This document shows, in pieces, positions 34,768 to 47,905 of a stretch of 64,000 nucleotides of DNA; the stretch's first letter is position 1, and the number at the start of each line of letters is the position of its first letter. This DNA is from Patagioenas fasciata (taxonomy: Eukaryota > Chordata > Aves > Columbiformes > Columbidae). The DNA is taken from contig NC_092524.1 in the NCBI RefSeq assembly GCF_037038585.1, positions 40,496,001 to 40,560,000 of the forward strand. Direction: 5' to 3'. The translations under genes and the position numbers were made by a program. The notes beneath the pieces are model-generated. The model was not told the origin of the DNA. It was given only the letters and a program-made list of their open reading frames with translations, and searched no databases.

Positions 34768-36953
34768 AATCCTGACCCTGGTATCACCAGTAATAAAGTT
34801 TCTGTAAACTGAATTTGGCTTTCAAAGTGGTTGATGATGTGCGAGACAGAATAGAATAAGCCATTCTTCCTTAATCTTTTTTAAATCAAGCATTCTTACT
34901 AGAAGAGAGAGATTCTGAATGGCTAGGAGTGTCTTCAGAAGGGAACTGACCCTAGAGGGTTCCAAGAAATGTTAAGCCTTCACAGCTCCCAGTCTTAGTC
35001 ACCCTTGCTTCTTTGCACTGTTTGATATTATTCCTTTCTGTTCTCAAAATGAGAAAATAGTTCATGGGAATTGTTTCTTGACTGTACTCAAGTAATCAAG
35101 CTTCAGAAACAAATGAAAACAACGGAATAAGTGGAAACAGAACAGCTCACTTTCTCTGTAAGTTTATATTTTATTGCTCTTTCACAATAAACTCTTGTCT
35201 CATCATTTGCTATTTTCGATTATCTATTGGGAAAGGCTACCTCCTGCTCAGACTCTCTGGTATTCACAGACGCTGGACTACAACTGTCACTCTCCTTTCC
35301 TGCTGTTATAAAATCTTGTTCAGTTTTACTAATGGTTACAATGAAAAAGACATTTTAATTCTGAGTCCAATTGTTTTCCATTTTTGGCTGATTCAAACAC
35401 ATATTCTAAGGTCAACACGCTTAATCATTCTTCCATGTGGTTGACACGTTGACAGTTTTAGATTTAGAATCAGAAGCTTAAGTAACGATCTCTTAACTGG
35501 GCACCTTCTATGTTTCTTTAAGTTGCTGGTCCATTATTTAGTTGCTGAGAAATAAAAGCTATGTATAGAGATCTCTGCTGTTCCAAGCCCTGCTCCAAAA
35601 ATGGTTCATTACTAACATATATACAAAAAGCCTTATCTGCATGCATGGTGCCAGGAAATCAGGCAAGAGATTTTCAAATATTACGGTAAAGAAGATGCTT
35701 TTTAATACATGTGAAAACACTGTTTCCAAGTGACTAATCTAGCTTGTCCAGATCAGTGCTAGTCAACTTTTAAATTATCTTCTTGCCATAATAATAGTCA
35801 GCCCTGAGGCTGATGTGCAATCTTAATTAAACTACTGTGAAGTCAGTTCACAATAATGAATTAATTTGCTGTGGTAGTGTCCCAAAATTCAGAGAAAGAT
35901 CCATTCCACAACTGGCATGAACTCAGCAGATGCATGTAGATGGTCATCATGGTTGAGCTGACAGCTAAATAATATTTTAGTTGCATTTACCCAGTCAGGC
36001 TTAGTTGCTACTGCTCTAAATCCAATCATGTAAAAATGATTTTATTCTGTCTCTGAACTGAATTCATGAAGATTCAGACAGCAGATGTTAATGGATCTTT
36101 TAAAAAATTCTCAACAATATCTGCCTTGTACAGAAGTTTCACATTGGAACTGAACAAGTTTTTAGACCTGTGTATCTTTATAAAGCATGCGGGTATGCAC
36201 GTTATTGTTGGAGAGTTTGGAAGTTATTTTTTTGATTCTTCAAGTTTCATTGTACTGATTAAATCTCAGTAATAGCAGAAAAAATAATATCTAAGTACAA
36301 TACCTACTACTGTGAAAATATCACTTTACAGATCAACAGCTGTAAAGAGAGAGAAATGGTTGACAGATCAAAACTATCTTCTCACACATATAACTCAGCA
36401 AGAAACAAACCTTTCTGAGTTACTGTTAATTAGAAATGTAGGTCATAAGAATATTTTCCAAATACTGCCACCAGCAAAATGTGTTATGTATCATTGCTTG
36501 TCTTTTCATGTTTATAGCTTATTTTTCCACTTACCCTCAGTTTTAAATCTGTTGCAGAACAAGGGTTTGATAAGGGAAACAGAACACAATAAATATTGCA
36601 TTTCTTTTTGTCCTAGTCTGGAGTTGATTACCTTCTCCCTAGAGAGAGGGCAAAAATCAAGTCCTATGAACCTGTGAGATATGATCTTCTGTTACAATGC
36701 AGTTCTATTCAGTGCTTTATCTGTCTGTCACCAGGGAGAAGTGCTGCTATGCCACTGTACATAGAGTCATGTTTCCTTCATGTACCTTGTCTTGGTCCAG
36801 AGTAGGTCAGAATCTCACTTTCATCCACAATGTTTGGGTTCGATATGCCACACTGATCCATAGTGAGGAACTATATATTTTTCTTTACTTCAAGCCTCGC
36901 ACCATTTAATTTTCTCTTTGTTCTTATATCACAGAACTGGGATAGGATTTTGC

Positions 36954-36986
<33 letters not shown>

Positions 36987-37013
36987 CATTGTTGTTGTTG
37001 TTGTTGTTGTTGT
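36954..37013 (+). repeat. (GTT)n microsatellite
   Basis: About 20 GTT units with one interruption (CAT near 36987). Likely length-variable. Confidence 0.95.
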
Positions 37014-39556
37014 TTCCATCTGCGCCCTTTTGATCATTCATTATTTTATATACATTTCTGATTTGTCTTTTCTCCTTTCAGAAAAAAAAAATCCAAGTCT
37101 TTTTATGCTCTTATGTCTTTTCCATTCCTTTTAGGATTCTTATTTTCTCTGAATTTCCTATATTTCTCCCTTTATTTATTTGTTACAGTGATTAGCAAAT
37201 TCATTCAGTATTTTACAAATTATTTACAACTATTTGGTAGTCCCTATATTTCCAATCTAAAAGGCTCTTCACCTTTTTTGTAATACACTGAGCAGATTAT
37301 TTGTCCAAAACTGCATAACTGATTTATTAACGATTTATATTTAGATATTTGTCATTATAGTCCTTGTAAAACTGCCATCAAATAGCTGAAGATCAGATCT
37401 CCTGTGTGAATAGATAGAATGTGAAGAGATCAAATACATCCTATGAATAACATTACAGCCAAATGATAATTTTCAATGGGACAGGCTACTCAGAGCTGGA
37501 GACATTTTTGAAAACAAGACTGTGTGACTTAAGTAATTTAAAAGTTTATCAAAATAAGGATTTTTAAATTCTTAGATTATAGAATGAATAGGTCTCTTGA
37601 GCAATTTATTACAATAAATTTAATAGCTGTATAAATTCAATGTGAATTATTTAAATGCGGAATGAAAGGAACACATTGAACAGTATGTTCATAAGGGACA
37701 AATTATCAAAGTTAGGTGTTTATATTAGACTTGCTAATGCTATTTGGATATCAAGGGTAAGGGGAGGCAATTCAAGAAATTACATAGGTGTCTAAGCCAT
37801 TTCCAGGGATTTTAGAAAATATCTGAAAGCCATCTTTTCAAGCTCAAAGTGATACCTTAGTCATTTAACCATCTTCAGAAATTTTAGCCTTAAATGAATG
37901 GCCTGTTATGCAAAGATGTGTCTTCTTTTAATGAAACTGAAAACACGGGATTAGGATTCAAATTTTAAGCAGTGACTTAAAAGATTAAATGTTAAACAAT
38001 GAACAATTCAACCAGCTTTAGCCACAGAATAACCTTTCGTACCTCTTCTTTCTTTCTCCTTTTTGTTCCTCCCATATTTCTCCATAAAATCGTAAACCTC
38101 TTCAAAAAAATGAAATGGGGCAGTAGGTGTTCAGACGTATTATTAATGTGCCTGTCACAGTAGTTTCTTGTCCCCTGGGAAACTGTTCATTTAAGGCGAA
38201 CTGGACTTTGTCTACAGATGGAGCTTTGCAAGCTAAAAATATTTCCCTTCTCAATAAAAAAGAAAATACTTTGAAATTATACCTTTAAAATGTCATTGAG
38301 GGCACTGTAGATGACTAATGAGTGACTTGAAAAGAATGAGTGCAATGTTTAGCCTTATAAGATTATTTATTGACTGAACTTTTACCATATCTATTTTTGA
38401 TTGACCTTTTCTGAAATGTAAGAATTACTCTATGTCTCTATTTATGAGGTTTTGGTGCTGGTGATTAATGGCTAAAGAAAGCAGATATACCAACAAATAT
38501 ATATTCTATTTTCTTATTATTTTTTAAAGGGAAAATAAGTCACTGCTACCAATATTACATCTAAATTAATGACAGTCTGCAGACTCAGAGTTACTTGCAA
38601 GATTCAGTCTTGATTGTTTTCTCGCAAGCTCATTGTCTGTGAATTTGATTTTAAACAGAAAATCAGACAATTTCTATGAAAAATATCTTGTGCTTACAAT
38701 TTCAATTTTATCATTATGTTGGTTAAATTTCTAGACTAATTTTATTTAGACCACAATCTGATTTATTTAGCAAAACAATTCACAATAAACCCTTCACAAG
38801 AAAGAAAATTGGGATTGTTAGAAGTGGCATGAAGATTTGAGAAGTAAAGCAAAACAAAACCACAACTTTGTTTCCTTCTCTTGATAGAAGCAAGAAAAGC
38901 AGTTTCAATTTTTATTATAATCTCCCTGAAATAAAACTTATCTGATAATTCAGCAGCAGGTAGACTTTATATTTAAATGGGAGTAGATGACAGTGAGCAG
39001 GAATTGGTATTATGTGTTTCTGTAAGTCATAACTAATGAAGCAGTCTAGTGCTCATGAAGCAAAACTAGTGACAAAAGAGAAGATTGCAACTGGCAAGAT
39101 CAAAAAGATGGTGGAGGACAATATGCTTCTATATGCATGTGTTTAGAGAAAGAAAAAAAAAGACATTAAAAAGCTTATTTTAATATTTTTGCAGAAGAAA
39201 ATATTTATTGAACAAATCTGCTTACTGTATATGAAATTCTAGGAGGAACCCAGTGAAAATGAGTAAACAACACAAGACATTTTCATATTATAATGTTGAG
39301 GCAACAATCTCATGTAAAATCAGTTAGATTTTATGAATACTGAGATGGTACATAGGCAGAAATAAAAAACATACTGTTTTCTGTGAGATTATCCAACTTT
39401 TAATGTATAATTCACCCCCTTGAATCCTGTGCCACCTTTCATTTTTTTTGTTTAGATCAGTGTTTTTCACACATAAGTACTGTCTCTCTGCTTCTAGAAA
39501 TCATGATTTTATATTTGACATTTTTCTCAATTATTTGGTTCTTGATGGCAAGTAGT

Positions 39557-39629
39557 TTCCTCTTTGCTTCCCTCTCCCTTTCTCTCTCTTCATTTTCCTC
39601 TCTTCCTCCTCTCCCTTCCCTTCTTCTGT
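39557..39629 (+). repeat. Polypyrimidine tract
   Basis: 73 bases of C and T with only one G and one A, irregular CCCT/TCTC units. Non-coding; such strand-biased tracts may form triplex structures. Confidence 0.85.
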
Positions 39630-40299
39630 CAATGTGTGGGCTTCTATTCTTGCAAAATTGGGATGATTTGATTTAGTCACATCTACAATGAAAGAGAATT
39701 CATGTGAGCAGTTAGTGTCTCAGCTGACATGCAACAGCTTTTTAACCTTCAGCAACTTGTTTGTGTGTCTGAGTCTTTATATTTCTTTCTAAGCTTTTTT
39801 CAAAAGTTTTAAAAGTCTCACTGAAGCTATCTGGGCAATTTACATATCTGAGTTTCAAAAAGAGCTGTATTTCTCAGAAGGGCATAGATATCACATAATC
39901 TCCTTTGCAGTCTCAGAACTGCCTTTTGTCAACCACATTGCTCTCTGTCTGCCTCACTTTCCATGTTGTTTCCCTTGTCTTCCTTTCTTAGAGGATATCT
40001 ACAAGGCTACATAGCTATCATAATCACTGCTGGACCTCAAAAAACTCCAAATGTAATGCCCAGAATAGGCAACTCTTTTCCCTACTGGTAGGAGTGCTGT
40101 GTTGCATTTGTCTGCTGAAGTGTGCAGATGCCTGCATGCCACCATGAGCCACCTGAAACTTTTCTATGTAAGAATAGCATCCAATTCCTACGCAGCAAGA
40201 ACGTGAGCCCTGGTCTCCCAAATGCTAACTGATCTTCTAAGGTGAAGGACTCTCAGAGACAGAGCTGTCCTTTCTTTGCATGAAAGATGAAAGAGGATT

Positions 40300-40334
40300 A
40301 AAACAAACAAACAAACAAACAAACAAACAAACAA
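40300..40334 (+). repeat. (AAAC)n microsatellite
   Basis: Eight uninterrupted AAAC units ending in an A-rich run. Confidence 0.95.
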
Positions 40335-42584
40335 AAAACAACTAACTCTGTAGATTCCTCTTCAAGGCACTTATCAGGTATATGTAACATAGGGATCCTT
40401 AGAGATTGTAGTCCAGGAAAACCTGGAATAGTTATGCAGAAGTGTTACCATTTTCAGTAGAGTCACTAGAAAAAAACATATCTCAGGATACCACAAGATG
40501 TCTGGGTTTCATCCATACACAGGCAAATGAAATTCAAGTTTTGACTCCAAATCTCTTCCACGTGACAAGTAAATATTGTTCCTTGTTAGTGGTAAAGGTT
40601 GAGATTGCTCTTATTTTTCATAGATAGAGGGAGACTGAAAAATATCTTAATGTAAGAAAATTCAAACCTTAAAAGGAGGGTTCTTTGTGGAAGACAGGAA
40701 GGTAACCACCTCTGCTTAGAACAGAAGTTTAGGAAGATGAGTTGTACTTTTTTTTTTTTTTCTGTTTTATACCCTGAACATCTGTGACTCTTCTCACAGC
40801 CTCTTAGCTCTTACCATGAGATCTTCTGTGTGAGAAGTTTGGTTTGCCTTAAATTAGGATATGCAGTGCTGATTTTACCCTGCTTTAGTACTTTTTTTTT
40901 TTTTTAGGAAATCATCCAAACAAACATAGATATCATGTCTGATTAACAGAGCCTGAAGTACTATACGTTAGAAGAACCACTAAGTTGTTCATCTATGCTC
41001 TTCTAGTACTCAGTAAATGCAAGGTAGTTAAACACAGCTAGTTTGGAAAGCAAGGAAGGGTAAGCAGTGTTCTGCACCTGATGTTGGCCAAAAAGGACTC
41101 TTGGGGACTGTCACTATGGCTCAGCTGACACACAGTAGTGTACTGTGAGAACTTCATTGTATGCAAATCCTTAAAATGCTTCCTAAATTCACTCAGGAAG
41201 ATTCTGGAAGAATTATCTGTGTCAATATCTCTGTATTACTTTCTTACCTCCTCAATACTTCCACAATTATAACCAGATTTCTTTCTCAGTTCAGTGCTGG
41301 CCTTATCAATCTTACTCTCCTCCAAGGCTAGAAGACATGATTTGGATTCTCTTCCTGTTGTCAAACATGTCAGAGTACATGCCTGTCTGATCAGTAATAT
41401 CAACTGATGTCTTATCTTTCTGCAATTGGACATACTCAGTTGTGAGGATGTGAATTGTGTTATAGATGTCCTGTATAACCCTGGGAAGATTTATGTACAG
41501 TGCTGAATATCTGACTACAAGAGTTTCCACTGGAGGACAAGATGGCAAGAGCAGGATATTTTGTCATCTATAGCTGTGACGATATGTCCTAGTTTCACAC
41601 ATCAGGAACAAAGCAGTTTTCTACTCTGAGAGAAGTTACTTACAAGGATGATGCCGATGGAATATCACAAAGGTAAAAATTGTGTTTGATCAGAATGAAG
41701 CATCCCAAACCTCTTTGTAAGGCAGGCTGTAGTTTGGCAATTACATAGAGCTTCATGCCACCCTGCATGATTCTTAATGTCAGGTGTTTTCAGTAGTTCT
41801 TACCTCCACCTAGTTTCCAGAACTTCTGTAAAATTCTCAGCATAGTTGTGCAATATATTTCTGTTGTGACTCTCAACATTTTTCTTGATCAGACATAGAG
41901 CTGGATTAAAAAGCAGTAAATAAAATGCTTACTTGTATTATTTCTCTTAGATGTCAGAATGTCTCCTTCACACTGTTTTATTTCCCCTACTCTGCTCCTT
42001 TTTTTTTCTGTGGTGAAAGACTTTCAGAGTGGCTCTACTTTGCTGTGGGTCTTTACTGTCGTAGGGATTTTTAACATGTGGCTTGAGGCTCTCATTCCCA
42101 TAACTAGTGCTGGCAGAGGAGGTTTCATCCTGAAGTACTTTAATGATAAAGCAATGTCTTCTTAGCAAGCGAAGGACATCTCAGAAGGGCAATAGAAATC
42201 AGAAAATAATGGCCTGTTGCATAGGTTACATTGTATTTTAGGTCCATTCCCGCTTGCTTTCACCCTGTCATATACTGGGGGAGGGGTGTATTAATTTTGT
42301 TTTAAGAGGAATTTCAGTATTATAGAATAAAAGCATTTCCTGTGATAAGAAAGATTTGGGAAACTAATGCATGAGAAAGAGCATGAGATGAATGAACAGG
42401 ATTTTATTTCTACAAAAAGCCCTTAAACCACAATTTTTATGTAGTTGCACAATGAAAAAAAAAAAAAAAGTAAGCCTTAGATGCAGCGGAGATAGCTCCA
42501 GAGTCTCTATCACACTAGTAACAGCGAGCTTTCAGAAATCTGCTTTATTTTTTTTCCTTTCTGTAACACTTTTCAGTCTTCTGG

Positions 42585-42612
<28 letters not shown>
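42585..42612 (+). repeat. Poly(A) run, 28 bases
   Basis: Twenty-eight consecutive A. No element with a matching body lies upstream, so it is not evidently the tail of a processed pseudogene. Confidence 0.9.
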
Positions 42613-42615
<3 letters not shown>

Positions 42616-44689
42616 AGAGGGAAAGAAGCTCCGCTAGCCTTGGAAAAGCTATTTAGCTTGTATATAGTGTAAATGTCTTCCCCAGCCAGTTACTGCTGTT
42701 TTATAACACTGCAGCATATGGGATCAAAGACTAGAACTGCCACCTCCTGCTTACAATGGGCTGGAGCAGTCACAGAAGTGTCGGGGCTGCTTTCTGCCTT
42801 GATGTGATTGGGAGCAAAACTGACAATGGTACGACAGGTTAATTTATTTTCTTTCTTCTTTTTTTTTTTTTTTTGTCTTTCACCTGCAATGTCAATGTAA
42901 GTATAGCTAAAATTTTGAACCCAGAAGAGAAAGTGTCTTTCTGTATCCTTTCAAATATTCTTGAATATACCTGCAATACCAGTCACAAATATGCATGCAA
43001 CACTACTGTTTCAGAGATAATTTCAAAGGAAAAGGCAGGGAGAGACAGGAAAAGAAAACCTAAAAATAATCCTTAAATGTGTCCTATATATTTAATACAT
43101 GTCATGCTGAGGTAAGAACCACTGTTAGACTGCACAAACAGTATGTCCCAAGACTTAACACTTAAATATGATGCTTTTATAACTTCCAGTACCAAATTTG
43201 TGTGAGAGCAGACACTGATTTTCATCCTGCAGTGACAATGTGGTATTTAAAAATATTGGTTGGCTGATAAGAATACTTCCTTTTAAAGGTGAAGTTACAT
43301 TCAAAGTATCCAAAGGACATAATTTTGGGGCTCTGGCAGGGCAATTGGTATCTGGCAGTCTCATTTCTACCTTACACTTCTAAGTTTTCTTTTTAGCTTT
43401 GAGAAAGTGTTTTTTATTGATTATATTCATCAAATAGAAAAGCAGACTAGAGACAGAACAGACTGCAATATTCTCACTGGACTCAAATACAAACTTTAAG
43501 ATTCCCTTCACTGACTGTGCCTGTTAATGCAGGTACCATAGCAGGAAGATGTACACACACTTTTAAAGGTGGCTTTTAAAGAGGAGAAAAAAACACAGGA
43601 AAAAAAAAAACATGGGCACTCATCATGTTCTGATAACACCAACTAAGATGAGAAATCTGTGCCTTTCTTCCGTGTCACTTCCGTATATACCTTAAACAAA
43701 TGATGTCATTTCTTTCCCTGTATGTGTCTTGTGCAAGAGTGAGGAATTACATCACTGTCGACATTCAGGGCTTCTAGTTGCTTATCTAAGGGGGGCACTC
43801 TGTCACATGTGAAAATAGGATAAAGATGAAGCTGACCTGCTGCTCCTTCTTTTAGTAGCCTTGGAGATCAGAGAGCAAGATGCACTCTGCATTGTAAGAC
43901 GAGAGATCTTGTGAGGATATTTGGCATCTATAACATACAATCTAAAAGACCCAAACCTTTTGCTTACATATTTTCTGATTTTCTTATTGAAAGGATGATG
44001 CACAAGGATCAGTTCGTGGGCTCAGTGGTGACATAAGGACTATTGCCTGGAGACTTCTGAGGTGTTTGCAGTCTGTACAAGTGCACTTCATGGTCTTCTA
44101 CCTCCAAATAGAACTGCTTATATTTTCAGTTCTGGAAGTTTCTGATCCGATGATGATGGTGATTGTGTTTCCATTTCCATCCTAGGGCCTGCATACCAAG
44201 TGTGTAAAATGTAGTGGGCTTAAACTTTGATAAGACTGTTTCCTTGTGTCTCACAACACTATGTAAAGTACAGGAATGTGAGCTATTTTGTACAGCTTTT
44301 GTAGAAATTTCACAAAGTGCATGGGAAGAAGTTTTTCCATCTTCGAAGTGAGACCCTGAGCCATAAAAGTAGTACAGCTTGTGCATTATTATACCAACCA
44401 GATATTAGAAATTAATTCATATGAAGGCTAAGATTAATGTATAAGTTTACAAATGATGTTGGATCAAAAGCTTGTTTTGAATTTCAATTCTTTATTTCTG
44501 TACTTTTGTGTAAGAAAGCATACCTTATATTTCTGTAGAATATTTGAGAATGACAAGTATACTTATTTTTTCTTAAACATTTTTATCTTTCAGCATTGAG
44601 AGATCAGTAAGTTACTGAAATATCACTGAATTTTCTGAATTTCTCTTCAAAAATGAAGAGACAAAGGATTTTACATTTTAGGTCTGTTA

Positions 44690-44747
44690 ATGCAATCAAG
44701 CATCATGTCAGTAGAGAAATGCAATCAAGAAATTATGTCAGTAGAGA
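44690..44747 (+). repeat. 29-bp tandem duplication
   Basis: Two adjacent copies beginning ATGCAATCAAG and ending ATGTCAGTAGAGA, differing by a few central bases. Probably a local slippage duplication. Confidence 0.85.
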
Positions 44748-47572
44748 CTAACTCAAGAAAAAATCCGGTACTTGATGGCTCAAACATGAATGAGACTCTG
44801 AGATGTAGATCACATTGAAGTCCTGGAGTTCCCAGCCCAGTACAGTTAAACTATCATAAGGAAACAGAATAATTAGAATAACTACTACCGTGTTATAGCT
44901 GTTTCTTCTAATTAATTACCTTTTCTCACAGACATCCAGGCTCACACATTGTATGTATTAAGATTCAGGTACTGTTTTTTAATAATCTTCTTCAAACCAT
45001 GGTGTCCTTGTGTGTATTTGCTCAAAAGGGAAGACAAGAGGAACAGTTTACTTCCTCTATATTTGCCAAAAGTTATTATTAAGTCAGTGATACAAAGAAC
45101 AGTTGCTTCAAATCTTGCATATCAGGCCTACTTCAAACAATATTCTAGTGTCTTTTTTGATGCTACTTCTTGTCTTGTGTATCAATTTTAAATATCTTCA
45201 CCTAGTTCTTCTCTATGTGTAACTGTTTAAGAGTCCCATATAGAAAGCAACACAATCTGATGGTTACACAAGTCCTCCAGAACATCTTTCTCTGCATCAG
45301 GTCCTGATTTAGAAAAAAATATTTATCTTCGTAATGACTCATCTTTCATTACAATTTGAGAGCATTTTGCCATGGAACTGAAAAGAATTAGTTTCCAGGC
45401 AAAGTAAGTGTGATTGCACTCTGCGATTTCTTCGTTCTTTTCTTCTAGTTGTAATCTGTAAGCCCTATTTTAATAATCATATCACAGAGGGGAAAAAATC
45501 CCACAGAAATGCCTGTTCTATGAAAAACATTCTTTAAAAAAAAAAAAATTAATTAATTTATATATTTTTTCCTTAGGCAATAGTCAGATATTCAGCATAG
45601 ACTATCACTGAGTAAGAAGGAAAATGTCTCCAGGTGCATGTAAATCTAGTTTGCGTCATTTCTTTATACTCTTTGAAAGTAACCAGTTAATCTCAGACAT
45701 GGTCAGGTACGGTCTTCTTTTTGTACCTAACTAGTCAGTTTCACAATTACTACAGTTAAAGAAAAACAAACAAACAAAACAAACAACAACAACGAATTTT
45801 CTACCTCAGTTGCTTTCCCTTTTCATAAATGCAAGCAGAGAAGTTAAGAATTTGTTAACTGTTTCACCTGTGATTTGGATTCCATTTTTCATCTCAGAGG
45901 ACAGAGTTGTGGGGATGATGACTTTAAAATCCCTTCCCTCTGTTGATATTTATAAGCCATAGAGGGTGGAGGTTAAGCTCTGACTCTGTTTTCAAAGGCT
46001 TTTCTCATCAGCCACGGGCAGGAGCTGAGCTCCTGAGGGACCTTGGGTTCATAGCTGTATTAGCAATGAGTAATGCCTTGAAACTGCATCTAGTTCTGCA
46101 GCACCTCTGATGTTTATGTGGTACTGGTTTTAGTATCTTGATTAAAATTTGGTAGTTAACATAAAGTAACTCTCTTGTCACTATATATTTTCACATTTTT
46201 ACTATTTTTTCACCTCTTCTCTTTATGATTAGAGTAATAAATGCACCTCTACAGGTTTTTCCCTGCCATTTTATGCTCCTGACTCCATCAATAAAATCTG
46301 CTGCAGCAATGCTAAAGCAATGTCTCAGGTAGGTAAATAAGCTGGATGACCTTATTAAACAGATGTTTTGCAATATTTAAAAGTAGGAAATATATTTTAG
46401 ACAAAACATGCAATTGATTAGTTTCGTGCTTTACAATCTTTTTTTTTCTTTCTTTCTTTCTTTCTTTTTTAATTCAGTAAAAGCCAAGCAAGAACTGCTC
46501 ATTCCTTCACCTGAAGATAAATGTGGAATGAACCAGCCTGGGCAAATTTACTCTCAACAGAACATAATCATGATTATAATTACACATAGATTTATTTAAG
46601 ATTAGCTCTATTCATTCTTGGCATTTTCTTAAAGCTTTACAGACCTGTTAGCTCTTTCCCTTCCTTTTTTTTTTTTTTTTCCCACAGTGTAAAGTGATGA
46701 TCAGGTTCAGTGTCTAATGAGGCAGCCATTCTGAACACGTAGAGACAAAGAAGAGGTTTCCCTGGCAACGAGAACCATGCCAAAGCTCTCAGAGCAGTTA
46801 TTTCCCCCGTATTCAGGTTCCTTTTCTATTTAGAATGCCTGTTATTATGGGTTCAGAGGCAATGCCTGGCAAGCTTTTCAGAGATTACATATACTTGCTA
46901 AAATACAGCTAAGGCTATGTTTTATGAGTAAACTGAAAAGTGGTGAGCTGATGTATATTTTTTTCAGTTTTATATTCTTTACGGAAGCTTAAAGCAATGG
47001 TTAATACAAGATCATTATGTATGTCTAAGGCTATTAAATATACTACCCATATCTCTTTAGAGCTTAATCAGTCTCAGCAAAATTTGTGGGAGTTCACTGA
47101 ATTCTGAGCCATATTTCTGCTGTCACTAGAATAAGCGCAGATCTAGGTTTTAATTTTGAAATACATATTAATTTAAGCTCATATGGATGTGAGTAAAGAT
47201 TTAGAGTCATATATAATATAAACTGGGTTTAAATCTCAACTTGAATGTAGAGAATACAGCAATAAAATACTGAAATATTAGACAATTTTTTCTGTTTGAA
47301 AATAAGAAGTAATTACAATAACATTAAGTCATTTAATTGATTTAAATCTTTGTTTGCCAGGAGCAATCTGAAATCTATGAACTTGCTATGATAAAGACTT
47401 GTAAAGTCAGTTTAAGAGATGAACTCTTCCACATGCTTTCTATTTCTTTGATCTGGAAAGTGTTCTCAAAGTGTACCTGCTCATATACATTAAACATATA
47501 GTTGCAGTTTTAATTTCCTATAAAACAGAAGCATTAATCTCATGTCCAAGATATTTATTGGGATGCAGAATA

Positions 47573-47620
47573 AAATAGTTCGTATTGGAAGGGAACTACA
47601 ACAATCACTTAGTCCAACTG
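47573..47620 (-). mobile_element. Possible CR1 3'-tail remnant
   Basis: AGTTCGTATTGGAAGGGAAC followed by CAATCACTTAGTCCAACTG resembles the sequence just inside the tail of CR1 copies (compare 4155-4195: ATTGGAAGAGACC, ATCTAGTCCA). Only about 48 bp remain, just before an A-rich run and the CCTT repeats. Low confidence because it is so short. Confidence 0.4.
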
Positions 47621-47675
47621 AAAAAAAGAAAAAAAAAATTCACCTTCTTCTTCAAGAGAATTCAAATCAGCTTTC

Positions 47676-47764
47676 CCTTCCTTCCTTCCTTCCTTCCTTC
47701 CTTCCTTCCTTCCTTCCTTCCTTCCTTCCTTCCTTCCTTCCTTCCTTCCTTCCTTCCTTCCTTC
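47676..47764 (+). repeat. (CCTT)n microsatellite, about 22 units
   Basis: An 89-bp perfect CCTT array on the plus strand. It continues through a short CTTT/CCT transition into the CCCTT array at 47801. The long frames on both strands here (Pro/Ser/Leu/Phe repeats, or Gly/Arg/Lys/Glu repeats) are translations of the repeat, not genes. Confidence 0.97.
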
Positions 47765-47800
47765 TTTCTTTCTTTTTCCTTCCTCCCTCCCTCCCTTCTT

Positions 47801-47900
47801 CCCTTCCCTTCCCTTCCCTTCCCTTCCCTTCCCTTCCCTTCCCTTCCCTTCCCTTCCCTTCCCTTCCCTTCCCTTCCCTTCCCTTCCCTTCCCTTCCCTT
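47801..47900 (+). repeat. (CCCTT)n microsatellite, 20 perfect units
   Basis: Exactly 100 bp of uninterrupted CCCTT. With the adjoining CCTT array it forms about 225 bp of almost pure pyrimidine on one strand. Confidence 0.97.
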
Positions 47901-47905
47901 TCCCT

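Larger units (their letters stand above)
32268..40299. other. AT-rich non-coding stretch, no gene recognised
   Basis: About 8 kb without a supported gene. It includes the TTTGG-rich minisatellite at 34607-34767, the (GTT)n tract at 36954-37013 and a polypyrimidine tract at 39557-39629. The longest frame (36312-36677, 121 codons, plus) has no recognisable motif. Confidence 0.65.
40335..47572. other. AT-rich non-coding stretch, no gene recognised
   Basis: About 7.2 kb. Contains a 28-base A run (42585-42612), a 29-bp tandem duplication (44690-44747), a TTTC run near 46446-46466 and other homopolymers. Two overlapping minus frames at 41236-41548 look peptide-like but match no family I recognise and are taken as chance. 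Confidence 0.65.

Noticed and set aside
36312..36677. 121-codon open frame on the plus strand
   Set aside because: No recognisable motif, no splice-like context, and a length plausible by chance in the many frames of 64 kb.
37700..37900. Short repeated TAGGTGT-type strings suggesting an ancient SINE or DNA transposon
   Set aside because: The similarity is too weak to define ends or a family by eye.
41236..41548. Two overlapping minus-strand frames that looked like a broken processed pseudogene
   Set aside because: The peptides look protein-like, but I recognise no family, no poly(A) tail or flanking duplication is present, and extension on both sides quickly meets stops.
44126..44386. 86-codon minus-strand frame ending in a His run
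   Set aside because: The His run is a CAT/GAT-type repeat, and nothing else supports coding.
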